Below are positions 7,444-15,990 of a stretch of 16,669 nucleotides of DNA, one piece after another. Source of the stretch: JBDRNE01 sp043812935 (lineage in GTDB: Bacteria > Omnitrophota > Gorgyraeia > Tantalellales > Tantalellaceae); assembly GCA_043812935.1 (NCBI GenBank), contig JBDRLO010000026.1:1-16669 (forward strand), read 5' to 3'. Position numbers and translations under genes: made by a program. Under the pieces are notes generated by a model. That model did not search any database, had not been told where the DNA came from, and saw only the letters and a program-made list of their open reading frames with translations. Every line of letters begins with the position of its first letter. Position 1 is the first letter of the stretch.

Positions 7444-7472
7444 GTCAAGATATTAATAGACCATTTCATAAA

Positions 7473-7491
7473 CTATATTTGAAAAATATAG
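7473..7491. promoter_or_regulatory. Perfect inverted repeat next to the leuC promoter
   Basis: CTATATTT (7473-7480) and AAATATAG (7484-7491) form a perfect 8-bp inverted repeat with a 3-base spacer. It lies immediately downstream of the predicted -10 box, at about the transcription start, a position suited to a repressor operator. Confidence 0.35.
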
Positions 7492-7496
7492 AAGGC

Positions 7497-7525
7497 AGTT
7501 TATCAAATTTTTATGGCAAAATCAA
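7497..7525 (-). promoter_or_regulatory. Candidate sigma70-like promoter of the leuCDB-asd operon
   Basis: On the minus strand TTGATT (7525-7520) and TAAACT (7502-7497) are separated by 17 bp. Each box matches four of six consensus bases. Transcription would begin near 7490, leaving a leader of about 115 bases with the two hairpins described nearby. Confidence 0.4.
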
Positions 7526-7540
7526 CACATTTAGCCCGCA

Positions 7541-10500
7541 TTATACAAATCTCAGGAAAAATCTGATGTTTTCATGCATCCGGCGCCGCGCGTTTATCCC
7601 AGGTTCTGCTGACGGAAGAAGTGGTATTGCCAAGTCAATGGCGCGGTTAAGCCGATGAACCGGGCTTGAATCTATCATACGCAATAAGAGACTTTCATCT
7701 AATCGTGCACCTTTTTTAAAACTGCTATACAGTCTATTGATCTTAAGAAGCATTTTATTTTTGACATCTGAAAAAGACTGGTTATCTTTGTCATCATTCT
7801 TTTCGAACCTGCGCTTTTCGATTACAAGCACAGCTTTTGCTAATCCGGTTATTAACGCAGTTCCAAAATCTCTCAATAAACTGTCTTCATTCTCTTCGGT
7901 TACAAGTCCTTCCATAGCAACAGGATATTGATTGTCTTTCAATTCAATCTTTTCTTTTCTGAACCATTCTAATAATTCTTTTGAGGTTATAGGTATCTCG
8001 ATTGATTTTGGTTCATTCGCATCCTGCAAAGTCAGCTCTGTTTTAATGCGTCTTTCTAACGATAACATATCATTTTTGTTAATTCCAAAAAACTTTGCGT
8101 TTTCTTTAACAGATTTTTTTAATTTATTCATTATTTTATCTTTTTTCAAATTTGGGGCATTATTAATAGCATCTTTTAAATATGACGACATTTTTTCTTT
8201 GTCAATCAAGTCAAAATAATTTTTGAAAACAAAATTTACATTTTTAAACTGTTCACACAAGAGTATAAGATGCGCCCAGTCTTCCATATTTTCCCGCAAA
8301 TCACATTTTGGAATCAAAGACAAATCTACAACAATATCAATCGGTATCCCGGAAACTAAGTCTCTCTCCTGATCCATGTATTTGTTTACTACTTTAAAAA
8401 GTTCCGCGACTCTGCTATTACGTTTTTTTTCTTTCCCTGAAAAGCTAGTATTTTCTTCATCAGAACAATTCAACTTGGACAGTATTAAACCGGAAACCTC
8501 TTTTCCTAAATCAGATTTTTCGATTGCCTTCACTATACTTAATTTTTGAATCGGACCTAAGGCAACTTCATTCTCAACCAATACTCTTACGAGATTTATT
8601 ATCTTCTCAGCCTTTGCTTCTACACCCATCCTCATACAATCTGACTGTACAAAATTATAAAACTTTTTCTTACTAAAGTTTGAAATTTCATCACAAAGCC
8701 CTTCAATGATGTCATCGGGATTCAAAGGTTTTCGTAGAACATAAAACTGAAATCCTGTACCGCTGCGCTGTTCAATGAAATTGTGATTTACTAATTCAAA
8801 CCCCATGTTTTTAAAATCATGGCTATCTAACCGCGTCCATGTTATTCCTGTAACAATAATATACCCGCCGGGACTCAAAACCTTCTCAAAATACTCTAAT
8901 ACTTTCGTCTCAGCACCACAAGCAACTACGTCGATATTAATCGCACCAGAAGCCAGCACTAAATCAAAAAACTTCCCATCGTATGTTTTCGGCACGGAAG
9001 AAAAAGCAACTTCCTGGATCCTATCCGGACTTAAGTTTGCTTTTTCAAAATTTTCCTTTGCGGCATTCACCATTTTCGAGGCCCCGTCACTTCCGTATAC
9101 GCTCATGTTTAGCTGATGCTTGGAATATGCTTTTTTAATTCGCGTCAGCGCGTAGCCGGGTCCACACGCAGGATCAAACACTTCTATTGGCCTGTCCAAA
9201 ATCTTTTTATTTAAAAAAAGTTTTTCAATCCATTCAATTATTGCATGATGTACCGGCTTATAATATTTTTCTAGTTGATGCTTTCTTTCATCGCCGCTCC
9301 AAAAAAATGAATCCTGGCCAGTTTTGTGTCCAGAAACTAATGACCTTATCTCGGCATTCTTTGTTTTTTGCAAAAACCACGCTACTTGATAACTCTCGCC
9401 TGGAAAAAGGGTTATCCATCCCCCTAGGATGGACCCTGCCCATATTGCCGTCAACTCTCCAGAAAAACTGGACGGTACTTCACTTTCTGCTTTTTTAACC
9501 GCTATCTCAACAGGGATATTCCCGATCCTTAACTTAATAATACCGTCTTTTTCAACTATAGTTGTTTCTTCCCTCCCTCTTAACCCTTCCAGAAAATTTA
9601 TCCAAGACTTATCTTCCACTTGCGGAAATTCGGTTTGTTGAAATAAAAATTCAGGTTTTATATTTACTTTACCCCTTATCTCTTCAATCCTATTTTTCAT
9701 ACTGCTCTGGACATTTTTAAATACGCCGCCTACCGATTCTTTTTTTGTTTTCATAACCGATATCTTATATTTGCCATAGAATTCTTTTGTAAAAATGGGA
9801 TAAAACGCATCCGCATCCTTTCCTTCTCTTTCCTTCTGCTGAACTCGAACATAGTACAAGTTACCGTTGATCAAAACATTAAAAGTTAAGCCCCCATTTT
9901 CGACGGACAACTTTTTTATGGTATTAAAAAAACAAAAATAGGCATCCTTCGTCTTTTTGTCAAATTTGCTCAAACCAAGAATCTCGTTCATACTAGATTT
10001 GAGAGCATCTAATTTATTCTCTATAAAATTTTCTTTGCATCCAAGTCCTAGATTAATAAGTACAGCGCACATTGTGCTAAACTCATTCCTCTCTATAAAA
10101 TCTTCTATCGTGTTAATCTTATTCAGAGGCATTTCTTCCCTCGTGATAAAAGTATAAGCTCTTGCAGCTCTCTTAAGTTCATTAATTTCAAGGGGCTGTT
10201 CACTATCAAAAAATATCTTTTGTAGCGGATCGCAAAGCCAGTCTCTAATTTCTTCATATTCATTAAAAATCTTAGCTTTGTCCAGAATTGCTTTTATAAC
10301 GTCTATACCATGAACGTTAAGTATCCTGTGCAAAATATCACTTCCCAATGGAGAATCAGGATTCTCCAATATACTCTCTCTTATCAAAAGAAGTTCTAAA
10401 AGCCCTAAATATACCGAAAGCTGGGTATCTATTATCCGTCTAGCATACAGGTTTTGCTTCCAGTTTCTAATATTTGCCCCTGCAAAGGCTTTATCATACC

Positions 10501-12109
10501 ATCCGCACGGAATATAATAACTCCCAACGTCATCCAAAATAAGCTTAGGAAAATTTTTTGTCCTATAATCTTTCTCATCCGGAACACTTATCCCGGCAGG
10601 TTTCAAAAAAGGTTTTACTCCATCGAATACCTTACTCACAAAAAAATCTCTATTTTTGGATTGTATATCTTTGAAATCTATATTTGCTATTATTTCATCA
10701 GCTACATTTATAACCCGCCGTATTTTACGCTTTTGCCGCACAGTTGCTGATATTTTTTTATCAGATCCCGTTGGATTCCTGTAAGAAACGTCCTTTTGAC
10801 CCTCTTTTTCATCTTCGTTAGAAGAAAGCTTGGGAACAAAACCAAGTTCGCCGGCATTTTCATTAGAATAACCTTCTTCAAACCTTTTCTTGTATAAATC
10901 TTTTGAAGTTTCAGTTTTAATTTTTGTAAGTTCAAAATTGAGCCTATTATAATCCTCGTTTTTACTGAACCAACAACCCGGCCCAATTCTTGAACTGAGC
11001 GGACCTTCTTCTCCTTTTGTACCAAAATCTAGTAAATATACGCGTCCTTCTTTTGTAATGAAAATATGCTTCAACTTGATGTCAATATGCATTATTCCCA
11101 ATTCATTATTAAGTTTGCGATAAACTTTTCCAATTTCTTTCATAAAATGTTCTTCATGCGCCAAAAAGAATTGCATCCACTCACTAGTGTGCGAAATATC
11201 CTCTAATGATATGCCTTCAATTTTACGAATCAGCAACGTATCAGAAACAATACAACTTGGAGGAGAAATACCGGCCTTTGAAGTTTCCAATGTCAGCTTA
11301 AATTCTAACGTAGTAGGATTCATACGAGATTGTCTCAATTCCGGAGAATATTTTCCAGCCTCATATTCTACTTTATATCTGACAACATCATCATTATCAG
11401 ATTCCAAAAAATAAACCGGATTAGGCTCAAAATTTTTTATAACACGCTCCTTTAAATCAGATTCAAAACGAAACTTTGCATAAAAATCAATTTGTCCAAT
11501 TTCCGTATTAAGCATAAATAGAATAACATCCCCTCCCTCTTCATCCTTTTCCCGCACTAACTTGGTTTCAACAGAATAAATATTTTGTATACCAAGAAAA
11601 TTTTTGATTTCTGAAATTTTGTCTGGAAAATATTGCTGTAATTTTTCATGATCAGCTTCTTTTTTAGATTTTGAATCTCCTGACAGATTAACCGCCGAAA
11701 GCGTTGAATTTATTGCGAAAATTTTATCTGCATCAGGTCCTGCAAGAATTTTCGCTTTCACTTCCCATCCTGAACCACTTTGAACCGGATCATTAATAAC
11801 ATTCAAAATTCTGGTTTTATCCGTAAATATATACCAATCATCAAGCCAAGTATTAATCTGCAAAGCACTTGCCCCTTGGTTTTTTGCAAGCAGTTTAGCA
11901 ATAAACACTTTTTCCAAAGTTATCTGTCTCTTTTTACTCTCATCAACTGGTAAAACGATATTCTTAGACATAAACGGAACCTGCAGAGTATCCTTTGAAA
12001 AATCATAATTCTCGGGACAAATCGGCCCAGCCGTAATATCAACAAAAAACATATTAATCAGAATAATTGATATAATTTTAAAAATAAATGTATTAGAAGG
12101 TTTAAGCAT
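7541..12109 (-). CDS. Very long secreted protein with kinase-like and SAM-methyltransferase segments
   Basis: This 1522-residue protein begins with a hydrophobic stretch (about residues 8-27) that looks like a signal peptide or membrane anchor. Residues about 290-365 resemble a protein-kinase C-lobe: hinge-like LLIRKIEGISLED (292-304), catalytic loop HIDIKLKHIF (341-350, with His341, Asp343 and Lys345 but His348 where Asn is usual), and LLDFGT (359-364) with the metal-binding DFG. Lys212 in FYAKF is a possible nucleotide lysine. Residues about 972-1128 form a class I SAM-dependent methyltransferase: motif I VFDPACGPGYAL (977-988), acidic loop GSDGASK (1006-1012) and FDLVLASGAIN (1048-1058). 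The remainder is mostly predicted helical with no domain I can name; it includes WAGSILGGWITLFPG near 890. The gene stands alone, with its own candidate promoter. ATP- and SAM-dependent activities beyond a membrane would be odd, so either the N-terminus is an anchor with an inward-facing body or the domains are degenerate. The function is unknown. Confidence 0.85.
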   Translation of the reverse strand: MLKPSNTFIFKIISIILINMFFVDITAGPICPENYDFSKDTLQVPFMSKNIVLPVDESKKRQITLEKVFIAKLLAKNQGASALQINTWLDDWYIFTDKTRILNVINDPVQSGSGWEVKAKILAGPDADKIFAINSTLSAVNLSGDSKSKKEADHEKLQQYFPDKISEIKNFLGIQNIYSVETKLVREKDEEGGDVILFMLNTEIGQIDFYAKFRFESDLKERVIKNFEPNPVYFLESDNDDVVRYKVEYEAGKYSPELRQSRMNPTTLEFKLTLETSKAGISPPSCIVSDTLLIRKIEGISLEDISHTSEWMQFFLAHEEHFMKEIGKVYRKLNNELGIMHIDIKLKHIFITKEGRVYLLDFGTKGEEGPLSSRIGPGCWFSKNEDYNRLNFELTKIKTETSKDLYKKRFEEGYSNENAGELGFVPKLSSNEDEKEGQKDVSYRNPTGSDKKISATVRQKRKIRRVINVADEIIANIDFKDIQSKNRDFFVSKVFDGVKPFLKPAGISVPDEKDYRTKNFPKLILDDVGSYYIPCGWYDKAFAGANIRNWKQNLYARRIIDTQLSVYLGLLELLLIRESILENPDSPLGSDILHRILNVHGIDVIKAILDKAKIFNEYEEIRDWLCDPLQKIFFDSEQPLEINELKRAARAYTFITREEMPLNKINTIEDFIERNEFSTMCAVLINLGLGCKENFIENKLDALKSSMNEILGLSKFDKKTKDAYFCFFNTIKKLSVENGGLTFNVLINGNLYYVRVQQKEREGKDADAFYPIFTKEFYGKYKISVMKTKKESVGGVFKNVQSSMKNRIEEIRGKVNIKPEFLFQQTEFPQVEDKSWINFLEGLRGREETTIVEKDGIIKLRIGNIPVEIAVKKAESEVPSSFSGELTAIWAGSILGGWITLFPGESYQVAWFLQKTKNAEIRSLVSGHKTGQDSFFWSGDERKHQLEKYYKPVHHAIIEWIEKLFLNKKILDRPIEVFDPACGPGYALTRIKKAYSKHQLNMSVYGSDGASKMVNAAKENFEKANLSPDRIQEVAFSSVPKTYDGKFFDLVLASGAINIDVVACGAETKVLEYFEKVLSPGGYIIVTGITWTRLDSHDFKNMGFELVNHNFIEQRSGTGFQFYVLRKPLNPDDIIEGLCDEISNFSKKKFYNFVQSDCMRMGVEAKAEKIINLVRVLVENEVALGPIQKLSIVKAIEKSDLGKEVSGLILSKLNCSDEENTSFSGKEKKRNSRVAELFKVVNKYMDQERDLVSGIPIDIVVDLSLIPKCDLRENMEDWAHLILLCEQFKNVNFVFKNYFDLIDKEKMSSYLKDAINNAPNLKKDKIMNKLKKSVKENAKFFGINKNDMLSLERRIKTELTLQDANEPKSIEIPITSKELLEWFRKEKIELKDNQYPVAMEGLVTEENEDSLLRDFGTALITGLAKAVLVIEKRRFEKNDDKDNQSFSDVKNKMLLKINRLYSSFKKGARLDESLLLRMIDSSPVHRLNRAIDLAIPLLPSAEPGINARRRMHENIRFFLRFV

Positions 12110-12146
12110 GCGAAATATAGGTTTTTATAAGTTAACAATGATCTAG

Positions 12147-12175
12147 ATATTACCATATCGTGCGATATTCCGCAA
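12147..12175 (-). promoter_or_regulatory. Candidate promoter with inverted repeat in its spacer
   Basis: On the minus strand TTGCGG (12175-12170) and TAATAT (12152-12147) are separated by exactly 17 bp. A perfect 6-bp inverted repeat ATATCG/CGATAT (12155-12168, 2-base centre) fills that spacer. The arrangement suggests an operator for the 1522-residue protein gene, whose ATG lies about 38 bases downstream. No Shine-Dalgarno sequence is visible before that ATG. Confidence 0.35.
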
Positions 12176-12277
12176 GAAAAAACTTCCTGCTGATATATTT
12201 TGAATTTTTATTAGACTAACATTGGAGAAAATACTAGACATTTTTGGATTAACATCACTACAGAAACTGTTTGTAAG

Positions 12278-13012
12278 TTACATTTTTGGAATTGAATCAA
12301 GCAAAGAACGGGTATAAACATTCTTCGGCGAACGATAAATTTCATCACTCGTGGCTGTTTCGAGAAATTTTCCATCTTTCATAACAGCAACCGTATCCGA
12401 CATGAATTCCACAACGCGAAGATCATGAGAAATGAAAATATAGGTCAAATTAAGACTTTCTTGTAAATCTTTCAGCAAATTCAATATACCGGCCTGGATT
12501 GACACATCCAAACTTGAAACAGGTTCATCAAGAACGACTAAATCCGGTTTGTGAATTAATGCCCTCGCAATTGCTATTCGCTGCCTTTCGCCGCCGGAAA
12601 ACTGGTGAGGATATTTATCCTTACACATCTTATAATCCAGTCTAACCATGTTCAAAATTTCTTTGACACTCATTTCTATATTACGTTTTTTAACCTTACG
12701 AACTACAAGAGGTTCCGCAACTATTTGGAATATGGTCATGCGCGGGTTCAAAGAACCATACGGATCCTGAAAAACAATATCTTTTTCTCCCTTTACATAA
12801 ACCGTGCCTGCATCAGGAACAAGTATCCCCACAATAATTTTTGCAAGTGTGGATTTACCACACCCTGATTCACCTACCAATCCAAAGGTTTTTCCTTTTT
12901 GAACTGTAAAACTCACGTTATCCACAGCTCTTACGGGCTCTTTTTTTTCTCTACAAAAAATACCTTTTTTGTAAAAGTATTTTTTAATGTCTTCAACTTC
13001 GATCATATTCAT
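12278..13012 (-). CDS. dppF: Peptide-type ABC transporter ATP-binding protein (DppF/OppF-like)
   Basis: This 244-residue cytoplasmic ATPase would pair with DppD to power a peptide or nickel-type importer. It has Walker A GESGCGKST (47-55), Q-loop Gln82 in VFQDPYGSLNPRMT, the signature FSGGERQR (138-145), Walker B LVVLDEP (158-164) and the switch His196 in FISHD. GSLNPRMT is typical of the F subunit. It ends at YTRSLLDSIPKM and lacks the roughly 60-80 residue C-terminal extension, with its conserved cysteines, of classical OppF. A start at 13012 is likely, with the Met at 13006 possible. A repeat-filled gap of about 118 bp separates it from dppD, but orientation and function argue for one operon. 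The transported substrate is not known. Confidence 0.88.
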   Translation of the reverse strand: MNMIEVEDIKKYFYKKGIFCREKKEPVRAVDNVSFTVQKGKTFGLVGESGCGKSTLAKIIVGILVPDAGTVYVKGEKDIVFQDPYGSLNPRMTIFQIVAEPLVVRKVKKRNIEMSVKEILNMVRLDYKMCKDKYPHQFSGGERQRIAIARALIHKPDLVVLDEPVSSLDVSIQAGILNLLKDLQESLNLTYIFISHDLRVVEFMSDTVAVMKDGKFLETATSDEIYRSPKNVYTRSLLDSIPKM

Positions 13013-13030
13013 AGTTTCTTTTTTTAATAA

Positions 13031-13157
13031 CGGACAGGCACAGGGGCCTGTCCCTACTTATCTATCTTCAACGGGGGCCATGTACCACACAGGGTACATG
13101 GTAAGACCTGTCCCTACATTAACAAACGAGTCAACCGGTAAACCGACTAACCGGCAG
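13031..13157. repeat. Composite palindromic element plus AACCGG array between dppD and dppF
   Basis: Arms GGACAGGC/GCCTGTCC (13032-13039/13046-13053) form one compact hairpin. A second partial copy follows: it has lost its left arm but keeps the perfect inner stem CCATGTACC/GGTACATGG (13078-13086/13093-13101) and a CCTGTCC right arm. An AACCGG array (about 13129-13155) then runs into the 3' end of dppD and encodes its final residues and stop. The modules have the same order and orientation as at 1-558. Confidence 0.9.
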
Positions 13158-13946
13158 CCTTTTTCGAGTATCTCCAAGTTTTGGGACACACGAAATCAAC
13201 GCTTGGGTATATTCATGCTGCGGATTATTTAAGACAGATTCTTTTGTTCCTTTTTCCACTATTTTTCCGCTTTTCATAACACATACATCGTCAGCAATCA
13301 TATTTACTACTGAAAAATCATGGGTAATAAAAAGAACTGACAAATTTCTTTGTTTGCGTATAGTATTAATAAGTTCCAGAATTTCTTTCTGTACAGACAC
13401 ATCTAACGCGGTTGTAGGTTCATCTAGAATTAAGATCTCCGGGTTACACGCAAGCATCATTGCTAACATAGCGCGCTGCCGCATACCGCCTGAAAGTTCA
13501 TGCGGATATTTCAATAAAACATCAGATGAAAGACAAACCATATTTATCAGTTCTTCCAGCCTTTTTTTGACAGTTCCCCTGGAACACTTCTGATGAGCCT
13601 CAATCGTTTCTGATATCTGGCGGCTGACACGCATGACCGGATTCATAGCGGTAAACGGTTCCTGAAAAACCATTGAGATTTTGTTGCCTCTGATTTTTCT
13701 CATCTCTTCCGCCGAAAGATCAAAAAGGTTTCTACCTTCAAATATAATATAGCCGTTTTTACAAACAACACTATTGGGAAACAATCGTAGAATAGAAAGC
13801 CCGGTTAATGTTTTACCGCTTCCTGACTCTCCCACAAGAGCGGTAATATGTCCGGAAAACAAATCAAAACTCACATCATCAACGATCTGTTTATTTCCGA
13901 TACTTAGTCTTAAATTTTTTACTTCAAGCTTTTTATCCTGCATCAT
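13131..13946 (-). CDS. dppD: Peptide-type ABC transporter ATP-binding protein (DppD/OppD-like), C-terminus replaced by repeat
   Basis: This 271-residue ATPase is the second nucleotide-binding subunit of the importer. It has Walker A GESGSGKT (39-46), Q-loop Gln95 in VFQEPFTAMNPVM, signature LSGGMRQR (151-158), Walker B ILILDEP (171-177) and switch His209 in FITHD. FTAMNPVM is typical of the D subunit. Family members are usually about 320 residues and end with an oligopeptide-transporter C-terminal segment (PGxxP and a GCxFxxRC motif). Here the protein stops soon after HEYTQALISCVPKL, and its last residues (PVSRFTG) and TGA stop are read from an AACCGG repeat. Truncation by repeat insertion is likely. 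The ATG at 13946 overlaps the end of dppC by 14 bp, which implies translational coupling; AAGG lies about nine bases upstream. Confidence 0.9.
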   Translation of the reverse strand: MMQDKKLEVKNLRLSIGNKQIVDDVSFDLFSGHITALVGESGSGKTLTGLSILRLFPNSVVCKNGYIIFEGRNLFDLSAEEMRKIRGNKISMVFQEPFTAMNPVMRVSRQISETIEAHQKCSRGTVKKRLEELINMVCLSSDVLLKYPHELSGGMRQRAMLAMMLACNPEILILDEPTTALDVSVQKEILELINTIRKQRNLSVLFITHDFSVVNMIADDVCVMKSGKIVEKGTKESVLNNPQHEYTQALISCVPKLGDTRKRLPVSRFTG

Positions 13947-14784
13947 TTTCAGCTAACCTTGTTTTATCAGAATACTTTTCTTCAACTAATTTAGGATCAA
14001 TTATTTTTCGCAGGCCTTCCCCCAAAAGATTAAAACTCAAAACCGTTAAAAGTATTGCAAATCCAGGAAAAACCGTAAGCCACCAGGCATAATCAATATA
14101 GCTTTTCCCCGCTGTTAAAATATTGCCCCAGCTTGCGGCAGGAGGCTGTACTCCTAATCCAAGAAAACTCAACGCGCTTTCAACAAGAATAGCTGTTCCC
14201 ACACTAAGTGTCGCGGTTACATATACCGGCCCCATAGCATTTGGAAGAATATGCCTGAATATTATACGAAAATCAGAAACCCGCTGGACCCGCGCCGAAT
14301 ACACGAAATCTCTTTCTTTTAAGCTTAAGAATTCAGCTCTAACCAACCTGCAAAGGCCTGCCCAACTCGTCAACCCAATTATAACCATAACATTAATTAT
14401 ACTCGGCCCTAAAAATGTTATAACCATCATTATTAAAAAAAATGTCGGGAGTGAATACATAACTTCAACTAACCGCATAATAAACGCGTCAACCCAACCA
14501 CCGAAAAAACCGCTTATACCTCCCAAAAAAACCCCGATTACAAGAGATATAATAACAGCTATAAAACCTACACTCAAAGACACACGGCCGCCATACATCA
14601 TACGGCTAAAAACATCCCGGCCAAGATTATCTGTCCCGAAAAAATGTTCCATTGAAGGTGGCTGAAGCCTTACTTCAGAAGAAAGATCCATTTTCAAAGG
14701 ATCATAATTCGTAATTTGCGGCGCGAAAACAGCACCGCCCGCCATCACTAAAATTATTATTATGCTAAAAACTATTCTCTTCAT
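13933..14784 (-). CDS. dppC: Peptide-type ABC transporter permease (DppC/OppC-like)
   Basis: This 283-residue inner-membrane permease has an N-terminal membrane helix (about 5-22), the C-family motif FFGTDNLGRDVFSR (48-61), and about five further helices. The cytoplasmic coupling loop reads DFVYSARVQRVSDFRIIFRHILPN (about 159-182). In most DppC proteins this EAA loop has a conserved glycine (AxxxGxS), but here Arg168 occupies that position, encoded by CGG, one base away from a glycine codon. This could weaken coupling to the ATPases or be compensated elsewhere. The stop overlaps the dppD start. Upstream, repeats fill the gap to dppB, and no strong ribosome binding site is visible before the ATG. 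Confidence 0.93.
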   Translation of the reverse strand: MKRIVFSIIIILVMAGGAVFAPQITNYDPLKMDLSSEVRLQPPSMEHFFGTDNLGRDVFSRMMYGGRVSLSVGFIAVIISLVIGVFLGGISGFFGGWVDAFIMRLVEVMYSLPTFFLIMMVITFLGPSIINVMVIIGLTSWAGLCRLVRAEFLSLKERDFVYSARVQRVSDFRIIFRHILPNAMGPVYVTATLSVGTAILVESALSFLGLGVQPPAASWGNILTAGKSYIDYAWWLTVFPGFAILLTVLSFNLLGEGLRKIIDPKLVEEKYSDKTRLAENDAG

Positions 14785-14810
14785 AATATCTTATTATTCT
14801 TAAACGTTAA

Positions 14811-14980
14811 CGGACAGGCACGGGGGCCTGTCCCTACGGTTTACTTCCCGGATTTTTCAATTACGGACAGGCACGGGGGCCATGTACCACATAGGGTACA
14901 TGGCAAGGCCTGTCAATTAACTGGCTAACCGGCATAACCGGCCAACCGGCGTAACCGGCTAACTGGTCAACCGGTTAACC
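14811..14980. repeat. Two palindromic elements plus AACCGG array between dppB and dppC
   Basis: The first palindrome (arms 14812-14819 and 14826-14833) is compact. The second (GACAGGC 14866-14872, GCCTGTC 14908-14914) carries the nested perfect stem CCATGTACC/GGTACATGG (14880-14888/14895-14903). An array of about eight AACCGG-like words (14915-14980) follows and contains the last codons and TGA stop of dppB. Orientation matches the copies at 1-558 and 13031. Confidence 0.92.
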
Positions 14981-15941
14981 GTATTCTCGGATCAACCACC
15001 GCATAAAAAACATCAGACAAAAAAATGCCTATTAGAGTTAAAAATACCGCGATAACTCCCACCCCCATAACAACAGGATAATCATAATTCATTATCGCTT
15101 CGTAACCAAGCCGCCCCATTCCCGGCCAGGCAAATATGGTTTCAAATATAAAACTGCCCGAAATTAATACCGGTAACGTTAATCCTGCTATGGTAACTAT
15201 CGGCAAAAGCGCGTTTCTGAAAATATGCGCGCACATTACACGTTTATCAGTAAGCCCTTTTGCCCGCGCGGTCAAAACATATGTTTCTGACATAACTTCC
15301 AGCATACTCGAACGCGTGTACCGTGATAAAGCCGCTAAAGAACCGGCAACCGTGGCAGTAACCGGTAGAACCAAATGCCAAGCAAGATCTTTTAACTTAT
15401 CAAAACTATTCAAATATTCCGAATACCATGGATTCATCCCTGAGATTGGAAACCAATTTAGCTGAAAACCAAACAAAAAAACTAACAATAACGCGAGCCA
15501 GAACCCGGGCATTGCATAACCGATAAACACCAGAATTGTTGTTACGCGGTCAAATAAGGAACCCTTTTTCATTGCGCTTATCATCCCAATCGGAATTGCA
15601 ATACAAAAAATTACAAAAAGCGAAACCAGCTGTAAAAGTAAAGTTGCCGGAAGACGCGAAAGTATTTTTGAAATTACTGGCCGCCCGTCCACAAATGATG
15701 TGCCGAAATCCAAAGAAAAAAACTTTTTCATCCATATGCCATATTGCACTAAAACCGGTTTATCCAATGCATACATTTTATTAAAACTTAATCGAGCAGT
15801 TTCAGAAACTTCGGTATTCAGACCATACTTTATAGCCGTAGGATCGCCCGGCGCCAAATGCATTATAACAAACAGAATAAAAGAAATACCAATAAGCATC
15901 GGAATAATTAATAACAATCGTTTAATAATATATTGTTTCAT
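14967..15941 (-). CDS. dppB: Peptide-type ABC transporter permease (DppB/OppB-like)
   Basis: This 324-residue inner-membrane permease partners DppC. It begins with the typical MKQYIIKRLLLIIPMLIGIS helix, followed by MHLAPGDP (27-34). The periplasmic segment has LDFGTS (77-82), the membrane part has five more helices, and the coupling loop reads TYVLTARAKGLTDKRVM with its glycine intact (Gly229). The family ending DPRIR is present (318-322), after which LTG and the TGA stop come from an AACCGG repeat. I start at the ATG at 15941. An upstream in-frame ATG at 16001 would add 20 residues read from a repeat and a hairpin, and would put a polar tail before the first helix. No clear ribosome binding site is visible; a hairpin lies 21-41 bases upstream. 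Confidence 0.93.
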   Translation of the reverse strand: MKQYIIKRLLLIIPMLIGISFILFVIMHLAPGDPTAIKYGLNTEVSETARLSFNKMYALDKPVLVQYGIWMKKFFSLDFGTSFVDGRPVISKILSRLPATLLLQLVSLFVIFCIAIPIGMISAMKKGSLFDRVTTILVFIGYAMPGFWLALLLVFLFGFQLNWFPISGMNPWYSEYLNSFDKLKDLAWHLVLPVTATVAGSLAALSRYTRSSMLEVMSETYVLTARAKGLTDKRVMCAHIFRNALLPIVTIAGLTLPVLISGSFIFETIFAWPGMGRLGYEAIMNYDYPVVMGVGVIAVFLTLIGIFLSDVFYAVVDPRIRLTG

Positions 15942-15961
15942 AATAAAATAATGTAACACGA

Positions 15962-15982
15962 AACACGGTTCACACCCGTGTT
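15962..15982. promoter_or_regulatory. Inverted repeat in the dppB leader
   Basis: AACACGG (15962-15968) and CCGTGTT (15976-15982) form a perfect 7-bp stem with a 7-base loop, between the 54-bp array and the dppB start. Its sequence is unrelated to the palindromic elements. It could affect dppB translation or be an operator. Confidence 0.35.
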
Positions 15983-15990
15983 GTTCATAA

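Noticed and set aside
7383..7470. Leucine leader peptide before leuC
   Set aside because: The small frame has three scattered leucine codons and no obvious ribosome binding site; it is not convincingly an attenuator peptide.
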